A DNA stretch of 64,000 nt, taken from the NCBI RefSeq assembly GCF_014201375.1, contig NZ_JACHDZ010000004.1, forward strand, positions 434,001 through 498,000, in the 5' to 3' direction. The stretch comes from Tunturiibacter empetritectus (lineage in GTDB: Bacteria > Acidobacteriota > Terriglobia > Terriglobales > Acidobacteriaceae). Made by a program: the position numbers and the translations under genes. Below are positions 1-8,474 of the stretch, one piece after another; position 1 is the first letter of the stretch, and each line of letters starts with the position of its first letter. The notes under the pieces are model-generated. The model saw only the letters and a program-made list of their open reading frames with translations. It was not told where the DNA came from and ran no database searches.

Positions 1-1073
1 GGGGGCGGCTGCGGCTACCGCATGGGGTGGTCGAGACGCCGGTGTTTATGCCGGTGGGGACGGCGGCGAGCGTGAAGGCGGTGCCGCAGAGTCTGCTGGA
101 AGAGGTTGGCGCGGGCGGGAAGGGGACGCAGATCATCCTGGCGAATACCTACCATCTGTATCTGCGGCCGGGGCATGAGCTGGTGCGGCGGATGGGCGGG
201 GTCCATCGGTTTATGAGCTGGGAGCGGCCGATGCTGACGGACTCGGGCGGGTTTCAGGTGTTCAGCCTGAGCAAGTTGCGGAAGATTTCACCTGAGGGGG
301 TGGAGTTTCGGTCGCACCTGGATGGGAGCAAGCACTTCTTTTCGCCGGAGCACTCGATGGATGTGCAGATTGCTCTGGGGGCGGATATTGCGATGGTCTT
401 CGATGAGTGCGTGGAGACTCCAGCGACGTGGGAGAGGACGCGGGAGTCGATGGGGCTGACGCATGCGTGGGCGCAGCGGTCGAAAGATCACTTTGAGTTA
501 CATAAGGACCGGGTGCCGTGGTTTTCGGAGAGACAGGAGCAGACGCAGAGTCTGTTCGGGATTGTGCAGGGTGGGATGTATGCGGATTTGAGGAAGGAGT
601 CGGCGGAGCGGCTGGTGGAGATGGATCTGCCCGGGTATGCGATCGGCGGGCTGGCGGTGGGGGAACCGCGGGAGGTGACGCGGGAGATGATTGCTCGGAC
701 GCTGGAGCATCTGCCGAAGGATAAGCCGCGGTATGTGATGGGGGTGGGGTATCCGGATGAGATTGAGGAGTACGCGCGGATGGGCGTGGACATGATGGAC
801 TGCGTGCTGCCGACTCGGGCGGGGCGGCATGGGCTGCTGTTTACGTCCCAGGGCAGGCTGAATATCAAGAAGAAGGAGTATGCGGAGGATCAGGGGCCGA
901 TCGATGCGACGTGCGGGTGCATTGTGTGCCGGCGATATACGCGGGCTTATCTGCGGCATCTGTTTGCTTCGGGCGAGCCATTGAGTGCGGTGCTGAACAG
1001 TGTGCACAATATCGCGTTTTATCTGGATACGATGGAGAGGGTAAGAGGGGATCTGGAAAGAGGAGCAAGTTGA
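1..1073 (+). CDS. tgt: Queuine tRNA-ribosyltransferase (TGT), 5' end missing
   Basis: The reading frame is open from the first bases of the window and already reads GRLRLPHGVVETPVFMPVG, so the true start lies upstream and the GTG at 27 is internal. TGT exchanges guanine for preQ1 in the anticodon of GUN tRNAs, a step of queuosine synthesis. Visible family hallmarks are the substrate-binding DSGGFQVF, the GGLAVGE loop, the nucleophile region MDCVLPTRAGRHG, and a C-terminal zinc site (CGCIVC with a later Cys/His). It ends at TGA 1071-1073, overlapping the TTG start of the next gene, so the two are translationally coupled. tgt often neighbours yajC-secD-secF; here that order is kept but interrupted by about 3.4 kb. 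Confidence 0.97.
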   Translation, partial: GRLRLPHGVVETPVFMPVGTAASVKAVPQSLLEEVGAGGKGTQIILANTYHLYLRPGHELVRRMGGVHRFMSWERPMLTDSGGFQVFSLSKLRKISPEGVEFRSHLDGSKHFFSPEHSMDVQIALGADIAMVFDECVETPATWERTRESMGLTHAWAQRSKDHFELHKDRVPWFSERQEQTQSLFGIVQGGMYADLRKESAERLVEMDLPGYAIGGLAVGEPREVTREMIARTLEHLPKDKPRYVMGVGYPDEIEEYARMGVDMMDCVLPTRAGRHGLLFTSQGRLNIKKKEYAEDQGPIDATCGCIVCRRYTRAYLRHLFASGEPLSAVLNSVHNIAFYLDTMERVRGDLERGAS

Positions 1074-1561
1074 TCGAACCGGCGGAAGATCTAGAGGTAT
1101 TACACACATTCTTCGACGCTCTTGATGCGGGGAAAGCATGCGGGCACCTTGAGGCGTTGGCTATTCCGTTTTTGGTTGAGAACTTGAGTAAGCCACAACA
1201 AGGTGTCAGCCGGTTTCAAGAGAATCCTCCAATACACATCGAATTACTTGTTCGGGAAGAGGATTTGCCCCGAGCGCGCCGCTGTCTGCGGGAGTCGATG
1301 CATCTGTTTCCCGAACGAGAGCTGGATGTGGTGGAACACGGAGTTGACGGAGAAGAAGTGCTTGTACAGGCAGCAGTTTGCGAGACGCAAGAAGATGCCC
1401 ATGCTGTGAAGACTGCACTTACCGAGGCCGGGCTGTGGGCCACCTTACGGAAGATCATCGATGACGAGGACGCGAGTTATATTACGTACTCAGTTGAGGT
1501 GAAGGGCTACGATATCGAGAAGTCAATGACAGTGATTGATCGTTGGGGTGGCTCGCTTTGA
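1070..1561 (+). CDS. DUF2007-like (putative signal-transducing) protein
   Basis: I start this 163-residue protein at TTG 1070, which overlaps the tgt stop (TTGA) and has a good Shine-Dalgarno, AAAGAGGAG, just upstream. Longer in-frame starts lie inside tgt and would give an unrelated N-terminus. The stretch IELLVREEDLPRARRCL resembles the core of DUF2007/putative signal-transducing proteins, small cytoplasmic domains of unknown role. It is acidic and rich in E/D, with no signal peptide or membrane segment. Its function is unknown; coupling to tgt is the only functional hint. The family call is by eye and moderate. Confidence 0.7.
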   Translation: MIEPAEDLEVLHTFFDALDAGKACGHLEALAIPFLVENLSKPQQGVSRFQENPPIHIELLVREEDLPRARRCLRESMHLFPERELDVVEHGVDGEEVLVQAAVCETQEDAHAVKTALTEAGLWATLRKIIDDEDASYITYSVEVKGYDIEKSMTVIDRWGGSL

Positions 1562-1588
1562 GTTATATGCCTCTAGTTTTTCAGAGAG

Positions 1589-3199
1589 CTATTTGACATC
1601 ATTTCTTACGTAGATTCTGTATCCCAGGGGCTTTGAGGGGCTGCTGCCGGAGTTGACCATGTGCGGGGGGATTCGTTCGGCGTCGAGGTGATAGTTGGCC
1701 TGGAGGTAGTCGTCGAACTGGGGCCAGCGGCTCATCTTTTGGTAGGCGTAGCCGGGGCGCTGCGTGGCTGAGTCGCAGTCGTTGCTGGAGATGACGAAGA
1801 CGGCCGGGGAATTTTTCATGATGGCCTGCCAGAAGGCTTCGCGGGATCGATCTCGCTCTGCGCCGGGTTGATTGGAGAGCAAGTAGCAGTCGTAGAGGTA
1901 GCCGGTGGATTGCACGAGGCGCATGTTGTAGAGGGTGGGGATGCAGCCGTCGGCCATGTCCAGACATTGCAAGCGGTTGGCGAGTTTTTCGCCCCCGAGG
2001 CGGTTGAGATCGGCGCGGAGCATGGTGTCGAACTCCTGATTGCGCCAGTCCTGCCAGAGGGCGTGCGCGGTGGAGCCGCCCGCGACGAAGACTACGCCCA
2101 CTACGATGCCCGCCATTGCCAGGCTGGGCAGGAGCTTGTTGTTTGTGGTGAAACGGAGTCGCCAGTGGGCTGGGTTGGTTTCGAGGACGGTGGTGAAGTC
2201 GATGGCGATGAGGAGGAGCAGAAAGGCTTCGGAGGGGTAGCGATGATACGGGAAGCCCTTCCGTTGGAGATAGAACGATGCCAGTCCGAAGAGAACGGCG
2301 ACGAGGAGTGCGGCGCGCTCCCAGGTGATCCAATCCTTTTTGACGATGACGATGGGCAGCCAGAGCAGTACGACGGGAAGCATGACCGAGGAGATGCTGT
2401 GGAGAATGAGATGAGGGTAAGACCGGGGGCCCAGTAGGAGGAAGTAGGGGAGGAGTTGGGTGAGGGTTCGGAGGAAGTCGGCGGTGACGTGTTGGTGGTG
2501 AAGCCAGACGAGGATGAGGAGGATCGGCGTCAGCATGCCGAGAAGCCCGGCGATGAGGTGAGCGATGAATGGTTGCTGTCTGCCTCTTAGGGCGATGGCT
2601 GCGAGTAGCAGAACAGCCGGAGCGAGGAAGAGGACGGACGGCTTGATGGTGGTGGCGATGCCGCAGAAGAATCCGAAGAGGGCGGTCATCAGTGTCGTCA
2701 TCGAGGGTCTGGTGTTTTTATGTGGGTGCGCTGCGGGATCGGTTCTGAGGCCGGTGAAGAGGAAGGCGTAGCCGAGGAGCAGGCAGGCGGTCATGGTGAG
2801 GTCGCGCTGACCTAGTTCGACGAGACCGTCGCGGCCGTGGATCAGCGCGAAGAGCGATGCAGCGAAGAGTGCGGCGAAACGGCTGTAGGGTCTGCAGATA
2901 ACGAACATGGCGATTGCAGAGATGGCCAGGAGCGAGAGGTCGAAGAGTCGCCAGGTGAGCGAGTTGCCGCCGAAGAGATGCATGACGGCGCCTTCGATCA
3001 GGAGCGTTGTCGGCATGTTGGGATCGACGATGTCGCGATAGGGAGCCATGCCGCGGTCCATGAGGAAGACGACGTAGTGCATGAGGGCGGCGTCACCCAT
3101 GAGGGGCCAATGCCAGGTACGGATTACGAAGAGGAGGAGGCACCCCACGAGGAACACGGAGGAGAGTGTCCGGGTGATGGTGTAAGACCGATCCGACAT
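1589..3199 (-). CDS. Polytopic membrane protein, glycosyltransferase-like (ArnT/PMT type)
   Basis: A protein of about 536 residues with many hydrophobic segments and a charged, soluble C-terminal part. The N-terminal layout resembles lipid-linked sugar glycosyltransferases of the GT39/GT83-like superfamily: a first TM, then WPLMGDAALMHYVVFLMDRG, with acidic residues in the first extracytoplasmic loop, and then PYRDIVDPNMP. Such enzymes move a sugar from a polyprenyl carrier to an acceptor outside the membrane. I prefer the ATG at 3199 (GGGAG upstream) over the ATG at 3229, which has no ribosome site. It converges on the tgt pair, leaving 27 bases between. The substrate cannot be read from sequence. 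Confidence 0.65.
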   Translation of the reverse strand: MSDRSYTITRTLSSVFLVGCLLLFVIRTWHWPLMGDAALMHYVVFLMDRGMAPYRDIVDPNMPTTLLIEGAVMHLFGGNSLTWRLFDLSLLAISAIAMFVICRPYSRFAALFAASLFALIHGRDGLVELGQRDLTMTACLLLGYAFLFTGLRTDPAAHPHKNTRPSMTTLMTALFGFFCGIATTIKPSVLFLAPAVLLLAAIALRGRQQPFIAHLIAGLLGMLTPILLILVWLHHQHVTADFLRTLTQLLPYFLLLGPRSYPHLILHSISSVMLPVVLLWLPIVIVKKDWITWERAALLVAVLFGLASFYLQRKGFPYHRYPSEAFLLLLIAIDFTTVLETNPAHWRLRFTTNNKLLPSLAMAGIVVGVVFVAGGSTAHALWQDWRNQEFDTMLRADLNRLGGEKLANRLQCLDMADGCIPTLYNMRLVQSTGYLYDCYLLSNQPGAERDRSREAFWQAIMKNSPAVFVISSNDCDSATQRPGYAYQKMSRWPQFDDYLQANYHLDAERIPPHMVNSGSSPSKPLGYRIYVRNDVK

Positions 3200-3288
3200 G
3201 GCTACGATGCTCCCGTGGTGCCGCTGCATGCGGGCAAAACTTTATTAGAGCATTGCGGTTGTTAGAGCATTGCAGCGCAGCAGGCTGG

Positions 3289-3789
3289 TTATGCAAGGCG
3301 CAGGGAGTTGTGGTTCTGCTTGAGTTCGAGGCAGAGGGCTTCGACGACGAGGTTGTGGTCTTCGCGTTGCGGCAGGCCAGAGACGGTGACGCAGCCGATG
3401 ATGCCTGCGCCGGTGACGTGGAGGGGGAAGCTGCCGCCGTGGGCGGAGTAGTCGGCGTCGGGGAGGTTGTAGCGTTCGCTGAAGGTGCGGCTGCTCTGCT
3501 CGAGTGCGAGGCCGATGGCGTAGGAGCTGCGGTGGAAGCGGGCGACTACGTTCGATTTGCGCTGCACCCAGCGGGGGTTGTCCGGGGGGGTGCCGGCGAG
3601 GGCGGTGTAGAAGAGCGGCTGGTGAGGCTTGCCGAAGCGGCGGATGTCGATGACGAGAGACTGGTTGCGGGAGACGGCGAGTTGACGGAGGCTTTGGCCG
3701 AGACGCCAGGCGGTGTCGTAGTCGAAGGCGGAGAAGCGGAGTTCGGCCTCCTGGCGAGCGATGGCGGCGAGGTCTTCGGGGATGGGCAT
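3289..3789 (-). CDS. UPF0303 / heme-degrading-domain (GlcG-HbpS-like) protein
   Basis: A 166-residue cytoplasmic protein matching the UPF0303 family (GlcG/HbpS-like fold) over its whole length. Recognisable pieces are FDYDTAWRLG, the LVIDIRRFG strand, the RKSNVVARFHRSSYA block and the C-terminal GAGIIGCVTVSGLPQREDH. Relatives bind heme or small ligands, but the family's physiological role is unsettled. The start at 3789 (MPIPEDLAAIARQ) has AAGGAA about 9 bases upstream; the longer frame to 3843 has no good site. No operon partner is evident. Confidence 0.8.
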   Translation of the reverse strand: MPIPEDLAAIARQEAELRFSAFDYDTAWRLGQSLRQLAVSRNQSLVIDIRRFGKPHQPLFYTALAGTPPDNPRWVQRKSNVVARFHRSSYAIGLALEQSSRTFSERYNLPDADYSAHGGSFPLHVTGAGIIGCVTVSGLPQREDHNLVVEALCLELKQNHNSLRLA

Positions 3790-3956
3790 TAGGGCGGTTC
3801 CTTCCTGCTTGCATACGGTTGAGGGTCGATTACTCCGCGACACGTTCCAGCCAGTTTATGAGATAGGTGGTTAGCATCCCGCGTGGCGGCGAAGGTTGGC
3901 GCTGGATTCGCGGGGGTGGGCGTAGAGTGTTGAGAGATTTTTGCGAGGAGATCGCG

Positions 3957-4271
3957 TTGACGGCAAAGGATTATCGTCGGATCGCGTTGAGTCTGCCGGG
4001 CGCCTCCGAGGGGTCGCATCAAGGGCATCCTGACTTCCGGGTGGGGGGGAAGATCTTTTGTACTCTTGCATTTGAGAGGGAGGGCTATGGCGTCCTCAAG
4101 CTGAGCCCGGAGGAGCAGGCAGGCCTGGTGGAGGATGCACCGGAGGTGTTTTCTCCTGTCCCTGGAGGGTGGGGGCGCGGTGGGGCCACCCGGGTACGGC
4201 TGGACGCGGTGAGCGCGGATGTGCTGGAGGGGGCGATAAAGATGGCCTGGAAGCGACGTTTGGCGAAGTGA
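3957..4271 (+). CDS. MmcQ/YjbR family protein
   Basis: A small (104-residue) protein of the YjbR/MmcQ family, which has a CyaY-like fold and is thought to bind nucleic acid or act as an adaptor; its biochemical role is not established. Typical elements are KDYRRIALSLPGASEGSHQGHPDFRVGGKIFCTL and the C-terminal AWKRRLAK (split here only for description). The chosen TTG at 3957 has AGGAG seven bases upstream; GTG 3927 and TTG 3930 are possible but have no ribosome site. It is oriented with yajC, 165 bases downstream, but a promoter-like site lies between them, so it is probably a separate unit. Confidence 0.78.
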   Translation: MTAKDYRRIALSLPGASEGSHQGHPDFRVGGKIFCTLAFEREGYGVLKLSPEEQAGLVEDAPEVFSPVPGGWGRGGATRVRLDAVSADVLEGAIKMAWKRRLAK

Positions 4272-4325
4272 GGAGCGGTGGCCGCGCCTTGACAGGGGGG
4301 TGCGGTTACGCGATGCTTAGGGGCT

Positions 4326-4341
4326 AGGCACACTTTTTGCA
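4326..4341 (+). promoter_or_regulatory. Candidate sigma-54 (-24/-12) promoter of yajC-secDF
   Basis: The stretch AGGCACACTTTTTGCA matches the sigma-54 consensus TGGCACRNNNNTTGCW at every defined position except the first T. The invariant GG (4327-4328) and GC (4339-4340) are exactly 10 bases apart. It lies in non-coding DNA in the right orientation, predicting a transcript start near 4352, about 85 bases before the yajC ATG. I saw no tandem enhancer site by eye. A TTGACA near 4290 is an alternative sigma-70 -35 box, but no convincing -10 follows it. Confidence 0.5.
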
Positions 4342-4436
4342 CAATGGGCGAAGTTGCGTCCGGCTGCGCGCGTCTGGCTGTAGTTTGGCTGGCCAGCGCC
4401 AGAGAAGATTTGAGTTATTGAACGGAGTTTTGATTG

Positions 4437-4745
4437 ATGTTTGCGATGTGGTTGCAGAGTGCAGCAGGGTTGGGTAATCTGGGCAGTCTCGCGCTGCCGA
4501 TCCTGTTCTTCGTGGTGCTTTACTTTTTGATGATCGCGCCGAACCAGAGGAAGCAGAAAAAGTGGCAGGAGATGCTGGGGCAGTTGAAGACCGGCGACCG
4601 GGTGACCACCAACGGCGGGATTCGCGGCACGGTGCTGACCGTGAAGGACGATCTGGTTGTCCTGAGGGTGCAACCGGATGGGGTGAAGCTTGAGTTCGTA
4701 AAGAGCGCGATTGCTGCGGTGACGACCGACGAACAGGTTGCCTAA
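4437..4745 (+). CDS. yajC: Preprotein translocase accessory subunit YajC
   Basis: A 102-residue protein with one N-terminal membrane segment (about residues 17-36, LPILFFVVLYFLMIAPNQRK) followed by a small basic cytoplasmic domain containing the family block GDRVTTNGGIRGTV. YajC forms a complex with SecD and SecF that assists SecYEG-dependent export and YidC insertion. The ATG at 4437 has GGAG nine bases upstream; a TTG directly before it is less likely. secD follows after 143 bases and secF after that, the usual order. Confidence 0.96.
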   Translation: MFAMWLQSAAGLGNLGSLALPILFFVVLYFLMIAPNQRKQKKWQEMLGQLKTGDRVTTNGGIRGTVLTVKDDLVVLRVQPDGVKLEFVKSAIAAVTTDEQVA

Positions 4746-4888
4746 AAAGATTTCACAATAAAAGCTGTAGCAGATTTTAGATGTAGGCACGTTGAGATTG
4801 AACCGTTAACAACGGACGAGGAAGAAACAAGGATAGCGGCGGCGGGACCGGAAGCTGGGCACCGCGGCTGCACCCTTCAATAAAGATC

Positions 4889-6496
4889 ATGGGCAAGAAT
4901 CTGGCCGGGAAATCGGCATTCATCGTTGCGGTACTGGTGATCTTCTGCTTCGGCATCGTGGGCATTCCACATGGCGGGCTCACGCAGTCGATCAAAGATC
5001 GTATCCACCTGGGGCTCGACCTTAAGGGCGGCACCCACCTGGTGCTTGAAGTGCATGTGGCTGAGGCGCTCGGCTCGGCTACGGACCGCGACGTGGCGAG
5101 GCTCGAGGGCGACCTGCAGAAGGCCGGAGTTGTCGGCGCTACTGTGGGTAAGACGGACCCGTCGCGGCCGCAGACGATCATCGTTTCGGGTATTCCGGCG
5201 GCGAAGTTGATCGATGCCCGCTCTGTGCTGCAAGGGACCGATTATTCGACTTATGACGTCATCACGACGGCCGATGGAAACTCAGCGCTGACGATGAAGG
5301 TTGGTGCGGTGCGTGATCTGGAGACGAGGACGCTCGATACCTCGATTGAGACGATCCGCGAGCGCATCGACAAGCTGGGTGTGAGCGAGCCTGTGATCCA
5401 GAAGTACGGGCTGGGCGAGAATCAGATACTGGTGGAGTTGCCGGGCGTTGATGATCCGGCGCGGGTGGAAGAGATTATTCAGTCGACCGCCAAGCTGTCG
5501 ATTCACGCGGTGACGGGCGGTCCTTACGAGTCGGATCAGGCAGCGCTGCAGGCGAACGCCGGTGTGATTCCTCCCGACTCGATGCTGGTGCACGGCTCAG
5601 GTTCCGCCGGAGCACCGGACCAGATCTGGCTGCTGAAGCGGGTGAGCGAGGTGGAGGGCACGGACTTCCGTGATGCGCAGCCGGGACAGGACCAGAACGG
5701 CCGGCCGAACATCCGGTTCAACCTGACGACCGAGGCGGGTGATCGCTTCTACAAATACACCCAGGCTCATACTGCCTCAAGCGCGACTCCGGGTTCGATG
5801 GCGATTGTGCTGGATAACAAGGTTCGCGAGGTTGCAGGGATCCAATCGGCGATTCGCGATAGCGGCGAGATTACCGGTGCATTTACGCAGCAGCAGGCAA
5901 ACGATCTGTCGCTGATGCTACGCACGGGCGCGCTGCCTGCTTCGATCTCCTACCTTGAGACGCGTACGGTTGGGCCGAGCCTTGGCGCTGCTTCGATCCA
6001 TCAGGGCGTGGTCGCGGCGATCGCCGGAATGCTGGCGGTCATGATCTTCATGCTGATCTACTACAAGGGCGCGGGCATCAATGCGGATCTGGCGCTGATG
6101 CTGAACCTGGTGATCCTGCTTGGGTTCATGGGCTTCACCGGATCGACTCTGACGCTGCCCGGAATCGCGGGTGTGATCCTTACGATCGGTATGGGCGTGG
6201 ACTCGAATGTGCTGATCTTCGAGCGCATTCGCGAAGAGCTTCGAGCCGGCAAGACGGCTGCGGCGGCGGTTCAGCAGGGGTTTGCCCATGCCTGGGTAAC
6301 GATCATCGATACCCACGTGACGACCATCGTTTCGGCGATGATCCTGTTCCTCTTCGGTTCGGGTCCGGTGCGCGGGTTTGCGGTGACTCTGGCCTTCGGT
6401 CTGTTCGCCAACCTGTTTACCGCGGTGCTGGTGTCGCGCGTGATCTTTGACGCGATTCTGCAGAAGAAGGAACGCGGCGCGGCGCTGTCTATTTAG
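4889..6496 (+). CDS. secD: Protein translocase subunit SecD
   Basis: A 535-residue inner-membrane protein with the SecD layout: TM1 near residues 8-26, the P1 head starting at LGLDLKGGTHLVLEV, a long periplasmic domain, then five TM segments in the last 190 residues with the family motif GMGVDSNVLIFERIREELR. With SecF it uses the proton-motive force to pull exported chains out of SecYEG. The start ATG (4889) has no strong ribosome site, but the N-terminus is exactly as expected. secF begins 23 bases after the stop, so they are co-transcribed. SecD and SecF are separate here, not a SecDF fusion. Confidence 0.97.
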   Translation: MGKNLAGKSAFIVAVLVIFCFGIVGIPHGGLTQSIKDRIHLGLDLKGGTHLVLEVHVAEALGSATDRDVARLEGDLQKAGVVGATVGKTDPSRPQTIIVSGIPAAKLIDARSVLQGTDYSTYDVITTADGNSALTMKVGAVRDLETRTLDTSIETIRERIDKLGVSEPVIQKYGLGENQILVELPGVDDPARVEEIIQSTAKLSIHAVTGGPYESDQAALQANAGVIPPDSMLVHGSGSAGAPDQIWLLKRVSEVEGTDFRDAQPGQDQNGRPNIRFNLTTEAGDRFYKYTQAHTASSATPGSMAIVLDNKVREVAGIQSAIRDSGEITGAFTQQQANDLSLMLRTGALPASISYLETRTVGPSLGAASIHQGVVAAIAGMLAVMIFMLIYYKGAGINADLALMLNLVILLGFMGFTGSTLTLPGIAGVILTIGMGVDSNVLIFERIREELRAGKTAAAAVQQGFAHAWVTIIDTHVTTIVSAMILFLFGSGPVRGFAVTLAFGLFANLFTAVLVSRVIFDAILQKKERGAALSI

Positions 6497-6519
6497 ATTT
6501 TCGAGAGATTGCGGAGCCA

Positions 6520-7506
6520 GTGGCTGCCGCTGAGGGTTTGAGCTTGGAACTGTTTCGTACAACGAATATCGATTGGCTCGGGAAGAAGTGGTATTTCCTC
6601 GGGTTTTCCCTGATCTTTTCTGTCCTGGGTGTGTTGAGCATCCTGTTCTGGCACCACATCCCGCTGGGGGTCGACTTCAAGGGAGGCACGCAGGTTCGCG
6701 TTGCCTTTGACCAGACGCCGAATGAGGATCATATCCGGCAGGCGATGGACCGCGCGGGCGTGCACGATGCCCGGATTCAGCGCGTCAGCGATCCCAGCGG
6801 CCATGCGGCGAACAAGGTGATCATCGCGCTGCCCGAGTCGACGGCGACCGACCAGTCGCACGATGCGGGGCGGCAGAGTGTGGAGAGCGCCCTGACCGCC
6901 AACTACCACGACTCTGCGTTTACGGTGGAGCAGGTTGAGATTGTCGGACCTACGGCTGGGAAACAGCTGCAGAAGCAGGCGTGGCTGGCGACGCTGTACT
7001 CGCTGATCGGAATGCTGATCTACCTGTGGTTCCGGTTCGAGCTGATCTATGGCGTGGCGGCCGTCGTGGCGGTGTTCCATGACACGCTGATCACGGTTGG
7101 CGCATTTAGTTTGACGAATCAGGAGATAACCCTTACCGTTATCGCTGCAATCCTGACGTTGATTGGTTATTCGATGAACGACACCATCGTCGTCTTCGAC
7201 CGCATTCGCGAGAATCTGGCGCTTTCGCGGAGGGAGTCGCTGCATGATGTCGTCAATCGGAGTATCAACCAGACGCTGAGCAGAACAGTCATCTCGTCGG
7301 GTCTGACCTTCCTGACGGTGCTTTCGCTGTATCTGTTTGGCGGTGAGGTCTTGCACGGGTTTTCCTTTGCGCTTGTGGTCGGCATCCTGATTGGCACCTA
7401 CTCGTCGATCGCTGTGGCGGCACCGATGCTGGTGGCGTACCAGGACTGGCGAGTGAGCAAGGGCAAGTCGGTGACGTTACCTGCGGGTAAGCGCGCCAAG
7501 GTGTAG
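6520..7506 (+). CDS. secF: Protein translocase subunit SecF
   Basis: A 328-residue partner of SecD with TM1 at about residues 25-45, the VDFKGGTQVRV block, a shorter periplasmic domain, and five C-terminal TM segments including YSMNDTIVVFDRIRENL and the GGEVLHGFSFALVVGILIG region. The GTG at 6520 has GGAG six bases upstream; a TTG at 6538 would give a shorter N-terminus but lacks a site. It closes the yajC-secD-secF unit; a 117-base gap with a direct repeat separates it from tonB. Confidence 0.96.
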   Translation: MAAAEGLSLELFRTTNIDWLGKKWYFLGFSLIFSVLGVLSILFWHHIPLGVDFKGGTQVRVAFDQTPNEDHIRQAMDRAGVHDARIQRVSDPSGHAANKVIIALPESTATDQSHDAGRQSVESALTANYHDSAFTVEQVEIVGPTAGKQLQKQAWLATLYSLIGMLIYLWFRFELIYGVAAVVAVFHDTLITVGAFSLTNQEITLTVIAAILTLIGYSMNDTIVVFDRIRENLALSRRESLHDVVNRSINQTLSRTVISSGLTFLTVLSLYLFGGEVLHGFSFALVVGILIGTYSSIAVAAPMLVAYQDWRVSKGKSVTLPAGKRAKV

Positions 7507-7536
7507 GGATCGGCTGTTCTGCCGATGTAGTAGGTC

Positions 7537-7568
7537 GGGAACAAAAAGAATTGGCTGGGAACAAAAAG
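7537..7568 (+). repeat. 12-bp direct repeat upstream of tonB
   Basis: GGGAACAAAAAG occurs at 7537-7548 and again at 7557-7568, 20 bases apart (about two helical turns) on the same strand, in the short secF-tonB gap about 55-90 bases before the tonB start. The spacing would suit a dimeric regulator bound on one face of the DNA, or the repeat may simply be a small duplication. No promoter core is obvious. Confidence 0.55.
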
Positions 7569-7623
7569 CAGCAACGTGGTGTCTAAAGAAAAATAGCTCT
7601 TCTTCACAGTAAAGAGGCTGCAT

Positions 7624-8358
7624 ATGTTCGAATCCTCGTTGATGGAATCCGGTGGCCAGATCAAGACCAAGTCCAAGTACTGGATGATTGGGACCTTTAT
7701 CTTCAATGGCGCAATCCTGGCAACCATGATCCTTATTCCGCTGCTGTATCCGGAGGCTTTGCCGAAGACGGCAATGACTGCGATGCTGACAGCGCCGCCT
7801 CCACCCCCACCGCCACCCCCACCGCCGCCGCCGCAGCAGATCGTCAAGCCGATCAAGATGGTGTCAGAGATTGACGCAGGTCTTCACGCTCCTACGAAAA
7901 TTCCAAAAGATATCAAGATGCTGAAGGAAGATGCTGCACCTCCTCCGCAGGTCGCCGGTGTTGCCGGCATGGCGGGTATGGGTAGCGGTAGCGGCGTCCC
8001 GGGTGGCGTTATGGGCGGCATCGGCACGGCGCCGACTCCGGTTGTCAAAGTTGCTCCACCGAAGGGTCCTCAGCGCGTCTCAAGCGGCGTAGTGGCAGGT
8101 AACAAGCTTTCGGGGTCGAATCCGGTTTATCCGCCGATTGCAAGGGCTGCTCACGTCTCAGGTGCCGTGGTGCTGCATGCGGTGATCTCGAAGGCGGGCA
8201 CGATTGAAAAACTCGAGGTCGTCAGCGGTCCTGAGATGCTTCGCTCTGCGGCGGTTTCGGCGGTTCAAGGGTGGCGCTACAAGCCGTACTTCCTGAACGG
8301 CGAGCCCACCGAAGTGGACACGCAGATAACTGTCAACTTCAACTTCGGCGGCGGCTAA
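7624..8358 (+). CDS. tonB: Energy transducer TonB
   Basis: A 244-residue protein with the TonB plan: one N-terminal membrane anchor (about residues 20-43, MIGTFIFNGAILATMILIPL), a stretch of about 13 consecutive prolines near residues 57-70, a Gly/Pro-rich linker, and a C-terminal TonB domain (from about 160) ending YKPYFLNGEPTEVDTQITVN. It transmits proton-motive force from ExbB-ExbD to outer-membrane receptors such as the one at 30.6 kb. The ATG at 7624 has AGAGG upstream. The proline run uses mixed codons (CCG/CCA/CCC/CCT), so it is under coding constraint rather than a simple DNA repeat. Confidence 0.95.
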   Translation: MFESSLMESGGQIKTKSKYWMIGTFIFNGAILATMILIPLLYPEALPKTAMTAMLTAPPPPPPPPPPPPPQQIVKPIKMVSEIDAGLHAPTKIPKDIKMLKEDAAPPPQVAGVAGMAGMGSGSGVPGGVMGGIGTAPTPVVKVAPPKGPQRVSSGVVAGNKLSGSNPVYPPIARAAHVSGAVVLHAVISKAGTIEKLEVVSGPEMLRSAAVSAVQGWRYKPYFLNGEPTEVDTQITVNFNFGGG

Positions 8359-8474
8359 ACCAAGGTTGATCACGCAACTACGTCTCTCGCGGGTCTCCCA
8401 AAGGTGTCGAACTTTTGGGGGATTCCCGGGTCAAGATTCTGAAAGTTAGAGTTCTACCAGGAGGAAATATTCCA

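Noticed and set aside
4288-4320. TTGACA as a sigma-70 promoter for yajC
   Set aside because: No acceptable -10 box at 16-18 bases; the sigma-54-type site downstream is a better match.
7790-7835. Repetitive CCN run resembling a DNA tandem repeat
   Set aside because: It encodes the TonB polyproline spacer with varied codons, so it is coding sequence rather than a microsatellite.
8396-8422. Hairpin (CCCAAAG / CTTTTGGG) between tonB and exbB as a terminator
   Set aside because: One bulge and no T-tract; tonB and exbB are most simply co-transcribed.
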